Source of the DNA: Sneathiella aquimaris
GTDB lineage: Bacteria; Pseudomonadota; Alphaproteobacteria; Sneathiellales; Sneathiellaceae
DNA: 64,000 nucleotides
Direction: 5' to 3'
Assembly: GCF_026409565.1 (NCBI RefSeq)
Contig: NZ_CP112881.1
Span: 2,549,501 to 2,613,500, forward strand
The notes beneath the pieces were generated by a model. It saw only the letters and a program-made list of their open reading frames with translations, was not told the origin of the DNA and did not search any database. How positions within the stretch are numbered: position 1 is the stretch's first letter; each line of letters opens with the position of its first letter. This document shows, one piece after another, positions 1 to 7,508 of this stretch. The position numbers were made by a program, and so were the translations under genes.

Positions 1-2
1 CC

Positions 3-923
3 GGACGTCCTGTAAAACTCGTCTGGACCCGTGAAAACGACATCCAGCACGACATGTATCGTCCTGCTGCAATGGCCGACTTCAAGGCAACACTGAACAA
101 TGGTGGAACCATTAATGGCTGGCATACCCGGTTGGCAAGCCCTTCTGTTGCACGCTCCTTTACCGAAAGGCTTCTACCTTGGGCCGGGGCGGATATGCCT
201 GACAACACAACAGCCGAAGGGGCAGCTGATATTGCCTATCAATTCCCGCATATGCTTGTCGAACATTTTCCGACCCAGATCCCCGTTCCCGTTGGCTTCT
301 GGCGAAGTGTTGGCCATTCCTACAATGGTTTTTTCACTGAGAGCTTTATGGACGAAATGGCCGTTGCTGCTAAACAGGATCCCATTGATTTTCGGTTATC
401 CCATCTTGGAAACCATCCCGATTATTCAGATGTCCTGAAAAAGCTGAAACAGGTCAGTGGATGGCAAAAACCCCTTGGAGAAAACCGGGGACGCGGCGTC
501 GCCCTTCATGAATCCTTCGGCACAATCGTCGGGCAGGTCGTTGAAATAACAATGCTTGACGATCAGACGATCAAGATTGACAAGGTTTATTGTGTTGTTG
601 ACTGCGGTGAAGTTGTTAATCCTGATACTGTCGCCGCTCAAATGGAAAGTGCTATAATATTTGGCCTGACAGCCGCTTTATTTGGCGAGATTACCCTTAA
701 AGATGGGCGCGTCGAGCAGAGTAACTTTCCAGATTACGAAATGATGCAGCTGGCTCATTGTCCGGATATTGAAGTTCATCTCGCGCCCTCTGGTCGTCCA
801 TTGGGGGGGATCGGAGAGCCGGGGACACCACCTATCGCGCCTGCCCTTACAAACGCAATTTTCAATGCATCGAAAACCAGAATACGGGAACTGCCGATCA
901 CTAAATCAGGTTTTTCTGTCTGA
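3..923 (+). CDS. Molybdenum hydroxylase large subunit, isoquinoline 1-oxidoreductase beta type (3' part only)
   Basis: This is the C-terminal ~306 residues of a xanthine dehydrogenase-family molybdopterin-binding subunit; the reading frame is open to the window edge, so the start lies upstream. The visible part begins with GRPVKLVWTRENDIQHD, a hallmark of the IorB-type branch. Near the C-terminus is GGIGEPGTPPIAPAL, which contains the active-site glutamate expected in this family. Such enzymes hydroxylate N-heterocycles or oxidise aldehydes with a Mo-molybdopterin cytosine dinucleotide cofactor, paired with a small 2Fe-2S subunit (IorA type) that would lie outside the window. Many members are Tat-exported, but the N-terminus is not visible here. 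The substrate cannot be told from the sequence. The gene converges on luxQ with a 25-bp gap. Confidence 0.88.
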   Translation, partial: GRPVKLVWTRENDIQHDMYRPAAMADFKATLNNGGTINGWHTRLASPSVARSFTERLLPWAGADMPDNTTAEGAADIAYQFPHMLVEHFPTQIPVPVGFWRSVGHSYNGFFTESFMDEMAVAAKQDPIDFRLSHLGNHPDYSDVLKKLKQVSGWQKPLGENRGRGVALHESFGTIVGQVVEITMLDDQTIKIDKVYCVVDCGEVVNPDTVAAQMESAIIFGLTAALFGEITLKDGRVEQSNFPDYEMMQLAHCPDIEVHLAPSGRPLGGIGEPGTPPIAPALTNAIFNASKTRIRELPITKSGFSV

Positions 924-931
924 GTATTAAA

Positions 932-970
932 CCTTCACGTCAAACGGCTTATCGCTTGTTGACGTGAAGG
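932..970 (-). terminator. 12-bp perfect inverted repeat spanning the luxQ stop codon
   Basis: Arms 932-943 (ccttcacgtcaa) and 959-970 (ttgacgtgaagg) pair perfectly around a 15-base loop that contains the luxQ stop codon (949-951). Read on the minus strand the right-hand arm is followed by TTTAAT, a weak U-tract, so it could be the luxPQ terminator. Because the arms include the last codons of luxQ, ribosomes would interfere with folding until release. Confidence 0.5.
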
Positions 971-3561
971 GCTTTATGCAATGCTTCTGACAACCTGATC
1001 TTGGTGAACGGCTTATATAATATCTCGATACCATCCGGCAGTTTCTCTTTAGATGAAATAGCATTTCCGGTAAAACCTGACATCAAGACAGCCGGTAGAT
1101 CAGGCCGGATTTCTTTTGCGGCTAAAATCAGCTCTAAACCATTTAATCCGTTCGGCAGGATTACGTCAGAGAGAAGAAGATCAACCGATTGGGTTTTCAA
1201 TATTTCGATGGCCGCACCACTATCAGAACATTCCAGATGATCATATCCAATAGAGCCTATCTGCTTTGAGACAAGGTTCAGTACATCAGGATTATCTTCC
1301 ACAATTAGTACCACCTCACCGTGACCTTCGTGCAAAAGCTGCTCTTTAGCATCTTTTTTGTTCTGTTTACCCATTTGAACACGCGGAAGATAAAGTTGGA
1401 TTGAGGTTCCTTTTCCAACTTCACTATAAACAGTAATGTGGCCGCCTGACTGTTTTACAAATCCAAAAACCATACTTAATCCAAGCCCACTTCCCTTCCC
1501 GACCTCTTTGGTGGTGAAGAAAGGCTCCAGGATTTTTTCCTTAATGTCTTCAGCAATCCCCTCACCTGTGTCACTGACGACGATACAGACATATTCACCC
1601 GCCTTAAGCTCCGGTATATTGTCAGTATATTCTTCATCTAAAGATGTTGTGAAGCATTCGATTAGCAATTCGCCGCCATTTGGCATCGCGTCCCGCGCAT
1701 TCACGGCAAGGTTCAAAAGAGCATTTTCGAGTTCGGCAGGATCAATCAGAACGTTGCAGTCATTCCTCAAATTTGTTTTCACGTGCACCAGCTCACCTAG
1801 TGCCCGCTCTAACAAACTGCGCATTTCAAGTATAACGGACCCGGCTTCGACGACGACTGGGTTCAATGTTTGTTGTCGCGAATAAGCCAGAAGCTGATGG
1901 GTCAGCAAGGCGCCGCGTTCGGCTCCTTTAATCGCATCCGCCAAATTCTTCGCAAATTCGCCCTCTAAAAGCTTGGTTTCCTCAATCAGTTCAAGATTAC
2001 CCAGAACAACAGACAATAAATTATTGAAATCATGAGCAACACCGCCCGTTAATTGTCCAACAATTTCAAGCTTTTGCGACTGCCGCAGCTGATCCTGAAT
2101 TTTATCTGCTTCCTTCTGAGCCTCTACTTCACTAGTGATATCTCTAGAAGTTCCGCGATAACCGATAAAGGTTCCGTCTTGATCGTATCTGGGTTTTCCA
2201 CTGGCTGACCAGTATTTAATACTTCCGTTTGGATCAATCCGGCGGAACACATAGTTTCGGAAGGGCATTTGCCTGGCCAAAGTCTGTCGATGATCATCCC
2301 AATCACTATACTCTTGATCAACACCCTGTATTTCCCAGCGTTTTTTCCCAACGATATTATTCAGATCCATATTCTGGCTGGAATTGGCCTCTCTGGACAC
2401 ATAGACATATCGGTTTTCCGCATCCGTTTCCCATACAGAATCCGACGACACAGATACGAAATCCTGAAACCGCTTTTCACTTTCTTGAAACGCGGTAATT
2501 ACATTTGCCAAATTCTGCCCGACGATATTAAAATCCTTAATTGGGGATTGCAGCAGTTGCGGTTTACTTTCCTGTCGTTCAGCCCGGCGTGCATAAACAA
2601 CAAGATCCCCGATTGGCTTCAAAAAAAGCTTTCTTGCCAACGTAGCGATCACAATCGATAATGCCAATATGACAACGACCGCGACCCCAACCGATATCAA
2701 GTAGAATTGATCAACACTTGCCTCGTCAGAAATCTCGTATCCGTGAAGAATATGAAATTGAGAGTCTGATATTTTCTCCGTCAGTACCTGCGATCCAAAA
2801 AGATAATGGACGTCCGGACCATGCTCAGTTAAATCGACACCGCTTTGCGTCAGGTGTCTTCCGATATCGTCAGGCAGTTCACCTGAATGCGTTAAGATGG
2901 CACCGCGAAACACAACCGCAGAAAAATCTGAACCCACCTGATTCCTTATGGATTGAATAAGTTCCTGATCACTATTTATAAAGAAGCCGCCGACCAAATG
3001 CCCGGCAACCCGTCCTGTAAGATTATCCAGAACTTCGCGTTTGAAATATACAAGAACGATCGGATCGGTGCCACTGGCCACTTGTGACACCCAGGCCCAT
3101 CTTCGTTCGTTCCCTCGCCTATTTTCAATTTTTGAAATTATTTCTTCTATCGGAAATAATTCATTATAAAATGACACTTGGACCTGATTGTCAGATGACA
3201 GTAACGCGAGAAATCCTAGATCTGTTTCTTTTTGCCCATAAAAGACACCGCGAAGATATGGCACAATGGCATTCTGATCGGCACGATCTCTGCTTCTTTG
3301 AAAGATCGCATCCTCAGCTGTTAAATTGACAATATTCTGGACACCCGTTAGTTGCGCATCGAAGACAAGGTCACTTACAACCTTCCCGAGATTTTTCTGA
3401 TATTCCCGTTTCTGGTCCAAAAGAATGAGAGAACTTTGATACGTTAAACCAAGAACCCCGAGCGTCAGGGCAAGCATAATCAGGAAAAGCCCCACCGCCA
3501 TTATAAAAGACAGCCGGTATTCCCGTTTTGGCATTTTTTTAGTTTGAGTATCTAAAGGCAC
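949..3561 (-). CDS. luxQ: LuxQ-like hybrid sensor histidine kinase/phosphatase
   Basis: An 870-residue inner-membrane hybrid kinase: TM1 about 17-47, periplasmic domain about 48-286, TM2 about 287-310, PAS domain about 361-480, dimerisation/phosphoacceptor domain with H510 in GGVAHDFNNLL, ATPase domain with N-box (NLAVNARDAMPNGG), G1 (DTGEGI) and G2 (GSGLGLS) motifs, and a receiver domain about 748-866 with D799 as phosphoacceptor. It overlaps luxP by 23 bp, so translation is likely coupled. In Vibrio, LuxQ binds apo/holo LuxP through its periplasmic domain and switches between kinase and phosphatase. The length (Vibrio LuxQ is about 859 residues), two-TM layout and luxP partner support the name. 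The kinase core differs: Vibrio LuxQ has an HEIRTP H-box, this one has the HDFNNLL H-box typical of CckA-like kinases. No LuxU or LuxO gene is in the window. Function as an AI-2 sensor is inferred mainly from the partner. Confidence 0.75.
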   Translation of the reverse strand: MPLDTQTKKMPKREYRLSFIMAVGLFLIMLALTLGVLGLTYQSSLILLDQKREYQKNLGKVVSDLVFDAQLTGVQNIVNLTAEDAIFQRSRDRADQNAIVPYLRGVFYGQKETDLGFLALLSSDNQVQVSFYNELFPIEEIISKIENRRGNERRWAWVSQVASGTDPIVLVYFKREVLDNLTGRVAGHLVGGFFINSDQELIQSIRNQVGSDFSAVVFRGAILTHSGELPDDIGRHLTQSGVDLTEHGPDVHYLFGSQVLTEKISDSQFHILHGYEISDEASVDQFYLISVGVAVVVILALSIVIATLARKLFLKPIGDLVVYARRAERQESKPQLLQSPIKDFNIVGQNLANVITAFQESEKRFQDFVSVSSDSVWETDAENRYVYVSREANSSQNMDLNNIVGKKRWEIQGVDQEYSDWDDHRQTLARQMPFRNYVFRRIDPNGSIKYWSASGKPRYDQDGTFIGYRGTSRDITSEVEAQKEADKIQDQLRQSQKLEIVGQLTGGVAHDFNNLLSVVLGNLELIEETKLLEGEFAKNLADAIKGAERGALLTHQLLAYSRQQTLNPVVVEAGSVILEMRSLLERALGELVHVKTNLRNDCNVLIDPAELENALLNLAVNARDAMPNGGELLIECFTTSLDEEYTDNIPELKAGEYVCIVVSDTGEGIAEDIKEKILEPFFTTKEVGKGSGLGLSMVFGFVKQSGGHITVYSEVGKGTSIQLYLPRVQMGKQNKKDAKEQLLHEGHGEVVLIVEDNPDVLNLVSKQIGSIGYDHLECSDSGAAIEILKTQSVDLLLSDVILPNGLNGLELILAAKEIRPDLPAVLMSGFTGNAISSKEKLPDGIEILYKPFTKIRLSEALHKALHVNKR

Positions 3562-4660
3562 GTTTTTTCAATTCCACAATCTGCTCTTTTGACATGCCTT
3601 TTTCAACAAGAATGATATCTCCTGAAAAAACAAGCGGGATCCTTTTATTCTTTCCAATTTGATCCAGATAGACAGCCTCTGCCATTGCGACACCATTATC
3701 ATCATTCATCCGCATGACCGTGAAATCCAGGTCACCTCGATTAATGGCCTCAAGCTCACTATCTCCCCCACCCCATCCATTGGTCATAACCTGACCAAGC
3801 TTGTTCCTCTCCTTCAACCCGTCAATTACCCCAAGGGCAATGTCTGTGGAACTACTGAAAATAAAATCGATTTCCGGATTATTATCCAAAATATCCAATG
3901 TTGCTCTATGTGCTTTCAATCGGTCAAAACCAACATAATATGAATCCGCAAGAACCATCCGGCTATGCTGCTGCATTTCCAACAGAAATGTTCCGCCCCT
4001 CATATCGTTCACATATCCGCGCGGCCCAAAAAGAATTGCGTAGTTTGCCTGAAAATTGGTTCTCCGCAAATATTCCTGCGCCAGAATTTCTGTTCCTGAC
4101 GCATGATCAAACCCAACATATTGAAACGGCTGTTGTTCGCCGAAAGATTTAAGCGGTGTTGTAATATTCTGTAAAATCAGTTTTGTCTTGTTTTGCGACA
4201 GGACGCTTCTGATCAGCTTTTTATGGCGTGATGCATTTAATGTAAAAACCAGATAATCGACATCGTTCGATAAGAAAGTCCCCAATTGCCGGGCCTGCTC
4301 TGCTATCGCCGTGTCTGGTGATGTGAATTGTGAGATAATTTCTACATTGGAGAACAATTCATCCAGTCGCGCCTTCATAGAAAGGACACTTCGGCGCCAA
4401 TAATCAGATGCTTGAAGGCCGGGATAAATAACACCAATTTTTATGGGGGTTGTAATTTTTTTCCCCCGATTGACTACACCCTGTCGAACCCGTTCAATAA
4501 AGGCAGCACTTTTCTCTTTCTCAGAGGGATAAAGCGTCTGATATTCTTCGACAGTCCAATAGTCCGCAAACCGGGTTTCTGCGGAGGTGTATTTAAAGAA
4601 AGAAAGACAAACTACCATGGCTAACACCATCGACAACGTGACTTTATTCAGTAAATACAT
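3539..4660 (-). CDS. luxP: LuxP-like periplasmic autoinducer-2 binding protein
   Basis: A 373-residue type I periplasmic binding protein with an N-terminal signal peptide (cleavage probably after TSA, residue 27). From memory of Vibrio harveyi LuxP, its ligand contacts are Q77, S79, W82, N159, R215, T266, W289 and R310; here the aligned residues are Q83, S85, W88 (in GLQASDYW), N165 (ILQNITTP), R221 (NDMRGGTF), T272 (SSTDIAL), W296 (NGWGGG) and R317 (VMRMNDD), with a constant offset of 6 then 7. The two arginines are those that hold the borate diester form of AI-2. The C-terminal KKRAFRYS also matches LuxP. First gene of a luxPQ operon; the preceding ~200 bp is AT-rich and must hold the promoter. 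A ribose/galactose-binding role is the main alternative but does not explain the full pocket match. Confidence 0.88.
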   Translation of the reverse strand: MYLLNKVTLSMVLAMVVCLSFFKYTSAETRFADYWTVEEYQTLYPSEKEKSAAFIERVRQGVVNRGKKITTPIKIGVIYPGLQASDYWRRSVLSMKARLDELFSNVEIISQFTSPDTAIAEQARQLGTFLSNDVDYLVFTLNASRHKKLIRSVLSQNKTKLILQNITTPLKSFGEQQPFQYVGFDHASGTEILAQEYLRRTNFQANYAILFGPRGYVNDMRGGTFLLEMQQHSRMVLADSYYVGFDRLKAHRATLDILDNNPEIDFIFSSSTDIALGVIDGLKERNKLGQVMTNGWGGGDSELEAINRGDLDFTVMRMNDDNGVAMAEAVYLDQIGKNKRIPLVFSGDIILVEKGMSKEQIVELKKRAFRYSN

Positions 4661-4869
4661 TTATGTACCCTTCCTCATCACCAAGACATATTATACAAAA
4701 TTATCGAAAAAATGTCCGTTTTTATAAAAATATAATTAAAAGGTATAAACTTCGTTTACAGATGCAGTAATGATACTTTGAAAAATCTCGTTTTTCAGGC
4801 ATATTTTCTAAAACTACCTCTCTCACCTTCTGTTCGTATAAAAACAGATTTTGCTAAGAAGAATTCCCA

Positions 4870-5997
4870 ATGAACGGCCCACTTGACGGTATCCTTGTTG
4901 TTTCTCTTGAACAGGCTGTCGCAGCCCCCTACCTTTCTTCGCGTTTGGCCGACGGTGGCGCACGCGTCATAAAAATTGAACGCCCTGAGGGTGATTTTGC
5001 AAGACGCTACGATGACGTTGTCAACGGTGAAAGCGCGTATTTTGTCTGGCTGAACCGCGGAAAAGAATCCATTCAGTTAGACATAAAAAATGACACTGAC
5101 CTTGCGTTGCTGAAACGGATGATCGCCAAAGCAGATGTTTTTATTCAAAATCTGGCACCCGGCGTTGTCAATCGCTTTGGATTAAACAGCGAGGCCTTAC
5201 GCTCCGCCAACAAACGCCTGATTACGGTGGATATTTCAGGCTATGGAGACGAGGGCCCTTTTGCAGACATGAAAGCATATGACATGCTGGTCCAGTCAGA
5301 GACCGGCCTTGCAGAAGTAACAGGCTCCCCGCAAGAGCCCGGGAGGGTCGGTGTTTCAGTTTGTGATATTGCTGCGGGAATGCATGGTTTGGTGGGCGTG
5401 CTTCAAGCCCTGTATGAACGAACGATTACCGGCGAGGGCAAGTCGATAAAATCCACTTTGTTCGCGGGAATGGCGGATTGGATGACGGTCCCTCTTTTAC
5501 ATCAGGAGTATGGAAAAAAAGCACCCGGTAGAGGGGGTCTTAGTCACCCTTCAATAGCCCCATACGAAGCCTTTGAAACCGGCGATGGCGGAAAAGTCGT
5601 CATCTCAATCCAAAATCAGACCGAATGGCATAATTTATGTGAAAAGGTCCTACGAAACCCGACCATGGCGGATGATCCCAGATTTCATAACAATATTGAA
5701 CGGGTAACGAACCGCAAATCACTGCATGCGGAAATCCACGCCATTTTCCAAACCATGGATCGGCCCGAAGCCGTCAAAAGACTGAAAGAAGCAAGAATTG
5801 CCTTTGGCTCTCTGAACACTGTTGCTGATTTAAGTGCCCACCCGCAATTGGAGCGAACAACCGTGCAATCGCCGTCGGGCCCCGTCAACCTGGTCTCTTC
5901 TCCCGTAAAGTTTGCGGGTGAAACAGATCAGTTTTCTGAAATCCCTGCCCTTGGCCAACATAACGATACTTTGCGCAACGAATTCGCAGACAAATGA
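4870..5997 (+). CDS. Family III CoA transferase (CaiB/BaiF)
   Basis: A 375-residue class III CoA transferase. The N-terminal Rossmann half has LADGGARVIKIERPEGD and the family's LNRGKESIQLD; the catalytic aspartate that carries the acyl anhydride is probably D166 in SVCDIAAGM. Such enzymes move CoA between a thioester donor and a carboxylic acid, often in carnitine, oxalate, mesaconate or aromatic-acid pathways. A purine-rich AAGAAG precedes the start. The stop overlaps the next gene's ATG by 4 bp, so the two are co-translated. Its neighbours (feruloyl-CoA synthase, FadB-like enzyme) suggest that it activates an aromatic or short-chain acid. Donor and acceptor are unknown. Confidence 0.9.
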   Translation: MNGPLDGILVVSLEQAVAAPYLSSRLADGGARVIKIERPEGDFARRYDDVVNGESAYFVWLNRGKESIQLDIKNDTDLALLKRMIAKADVFIQNLAPGVVNRFGLNSEALRSANKRLITVDISGYGDEGPFADMKAYDMLVQSETGLAEVTGSPQEPGRVGVSVCDIAAGMHGLVGVLQALYERTITGEGKSIKSTLFAGMADWMTVPLLHQEYGKKAPGRGGLSHPSIAPYEAFETGDGGKVVISIQNQTEWHNLCEKVLRNPTMADDPRFHNNIERVTNRKSLHAEIHAIFQTMDRPEAVKRLKEARIAFGSLNTVADLSAHPQLERTTVQSPSGPVNLVSSPVKFAGETDQFSEIPALGQHNDTLRNEFADK

Positions 5998-7457
5998 TTA
6001 ATAACCGCCACGCCATTTTGCAAGAAAAGTATGGGACCTCTTACAAATGGCTGGCCGGGTTTGCCGTTGTCATCGGGCTGCTCACAACGATTTTTTCGTC
6101 AACGATGATCACAGTGGCGCTCACGGACATCATGTCTGCCTTTGACATCACCCAGGGTTCCGTACAATGGATGGCAACAGGTTTCTTGTGTGCGTCCAGC
6201 GTAGCGATGTTGACCACCTCATGGTTCATGCGCACCCTGGGTGCCCGCTTAACCTTTATGATTGCATCCAGCCTTTTCATCGTTGGCAGTTTTATGGGTT
6301 GGCTCTCCCCGAATTTTGAAACCCTTGTTGCTGCCCGCATCCTTCAAGGCGCGGGCGCCGGTATTATCCAACCTCTTTCGATGGCCCTGGTTTTTATCCT
6401 CTTCCCACCAGAGGTAAGAGGCCGTGCGATGGGTTGGTTTGGTATGGGGGTCGTCCTTGGGCCCGCTCTTGGTCCGTTGATCGGTGGGATCGTCACGGAT
6501 GCTCTGGATTGGCATACAACTTTTCTTGTTGCGCTGCCTCTCTCTATTCTGTCGGTCATCCTCGGTTTTATTTTTCTGCCTGACCGCTCAAAAAAGGAAG
6601 ACGTGGGTCAATTTAACTTTGTCAGCTTCTTTCTGATAATGCTCGGCGTGGGCGGTCTGCTGTCGGGACTATCCAATAGTCAGTTCCACAGCTTTTCTCA
6701 TGTGACAGTTTTTCCAAACCTCTGCGTATCCCTGATCGCCTTTATTCTCTTTTTTAGACGTGAACTCCGCAGCAGCCAGCCGCTTGTCCAACTGGACTTG
6801 TTTAAAAGCCTGATTGTTGTGAGCACTGCTATGATTGGTGCCTTTACCAGCGCCGGCCTATTTTCCAGTGTCTATGCCCTGCCGTTATTTGCACGGTCTG
6901 TCCAACGCATGAACGCGACAGATGCCGGGCTTGTCCTTTTTCCGGCTGGTGTTGCTCTTGTTATTATTTTTCCAATTGTTGGACGGCTTGTCGACAAACT
7001 TCCAGCCTATAAGCTGATTGTCGTCGGACAGATTGTTTTCATCATCTCAATGATCATCCTGAGTTTCTCAACCCGTGACACCGGCTATCTTGCGCTTGCT
7101 GGCTGGTCGTTGGTAAGTCGGGTTGCCTTAGGGGCTATCATGCCCACCAACAGTACTTTTTCGCTCTCCAGTGTCCCACCAAGCCATGTTACACAGGCCT
7201 CCAGTGCTTTTAACTTCATCCGAATGCTCGGCGGTACTTTAGGGATCAATCTGACGGCCTTGCTGATCACCAACAGAATGGCCCAGCATACTACGGAATT
7301 AAAAGAAATGGGCCGCGATGTTCTGGCTGATGACTCTCAAATTCAGATTATGACATTGACGTTTCAAGACAGTTTTCTGTTTACTGGATTGGTTTTCTGC
7401 CTTGCGATCATTCCCACCCTGTATATCGCCTATCACACAAGAAGGGTGGGCGAATAA
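5994..7457 (+). CDS. MFS transporter of the DHA2 (EmrB/QacA) type
   Basis: A 487-residue integral membrane protein with about 14 predicted transmembrane helices and the antiporter motif C region GMGVVLGPALGPLIGG in TM5, as in the 14-TMS DHA2 drug/H+ antiporters. It starts inside the stop of the CoA transferase gene (ATGA overlap) and ends at a hairpin terminator. DHA2 proteins export hydrophobic compounds and aromatic acids. Placed beside a CoA transferase and opposite a feruloyl-CoA synthase operon, it may relieve toxicity of phenolic or fatty acids; that is inference. No EmrA-like adaptor is present in the window. Confidence 0.88.
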   Translation: MINNRHAILQEKYGTSYKWLAGFAVVIGLLTTIFSSTMITVALTDIMSAFDITQGSVQWMATGFLCASSVAMLTTSWFMRTLGARLTFMIASSLFIVGSFMGWLSPNFETLVAARILQGAGAGIIQPLSMALVFILFPPEVRGRAMGWFGMGVVLGPALGPLIGGIVTDALDWHTTFLVALPLSILSVILGFIFLPDRSKKEDVGQFNFVSFFLIMLGVGGLLSGLSNSQFHSFSHVTVFPNLCVSLIAFILFFRRELRSSQPLVQLDLFKSLIVVSTAMIGAFTSAGLFSSVYALPLFARSVQRMNATDAGLVLFPAGVALVIIFPIVGRLVDKLPAYKLIVVGQIVFIISMIILSFSTRDTGYLALAGWSLVSRVALGAIMPTNSTFSLSSVPPSHVTQASSAFNFIRMLGGTLGINLTALLITNRMAQHTTELKEMGRDVLADDSQIQIMTLTFQDSFLFTGLVFCLAIIPTLYIAYHTRRVGE

Positions 7458-7459
7458 AA

Positions 7460-7487
7460 AAAACCCTGCCATTGCTGACAGGGTTTT
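7460..7487. terminator. Bidirectional hairpin terminator
   Basis: Arms aaaaccctg (7460-7468) and cagggtttt (7479-7487) pair around a 10-base loop, with T-rich flanks on both strands. It sits between the convergent MFS and FadB-like genes and could stop both transcripts. Confidence 0.75.
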
Positions 7488-7508
7488 ATTTGCAATCTCA
7501 GTCAAAAA

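Noticed and set aside
1436-1885. 149-codon ORF antisense to luxQ
   Set aside because: It is a shadow of the conserved kinase ATPase domain on the other strand, and its protein is serine/proline-rich with no family features.
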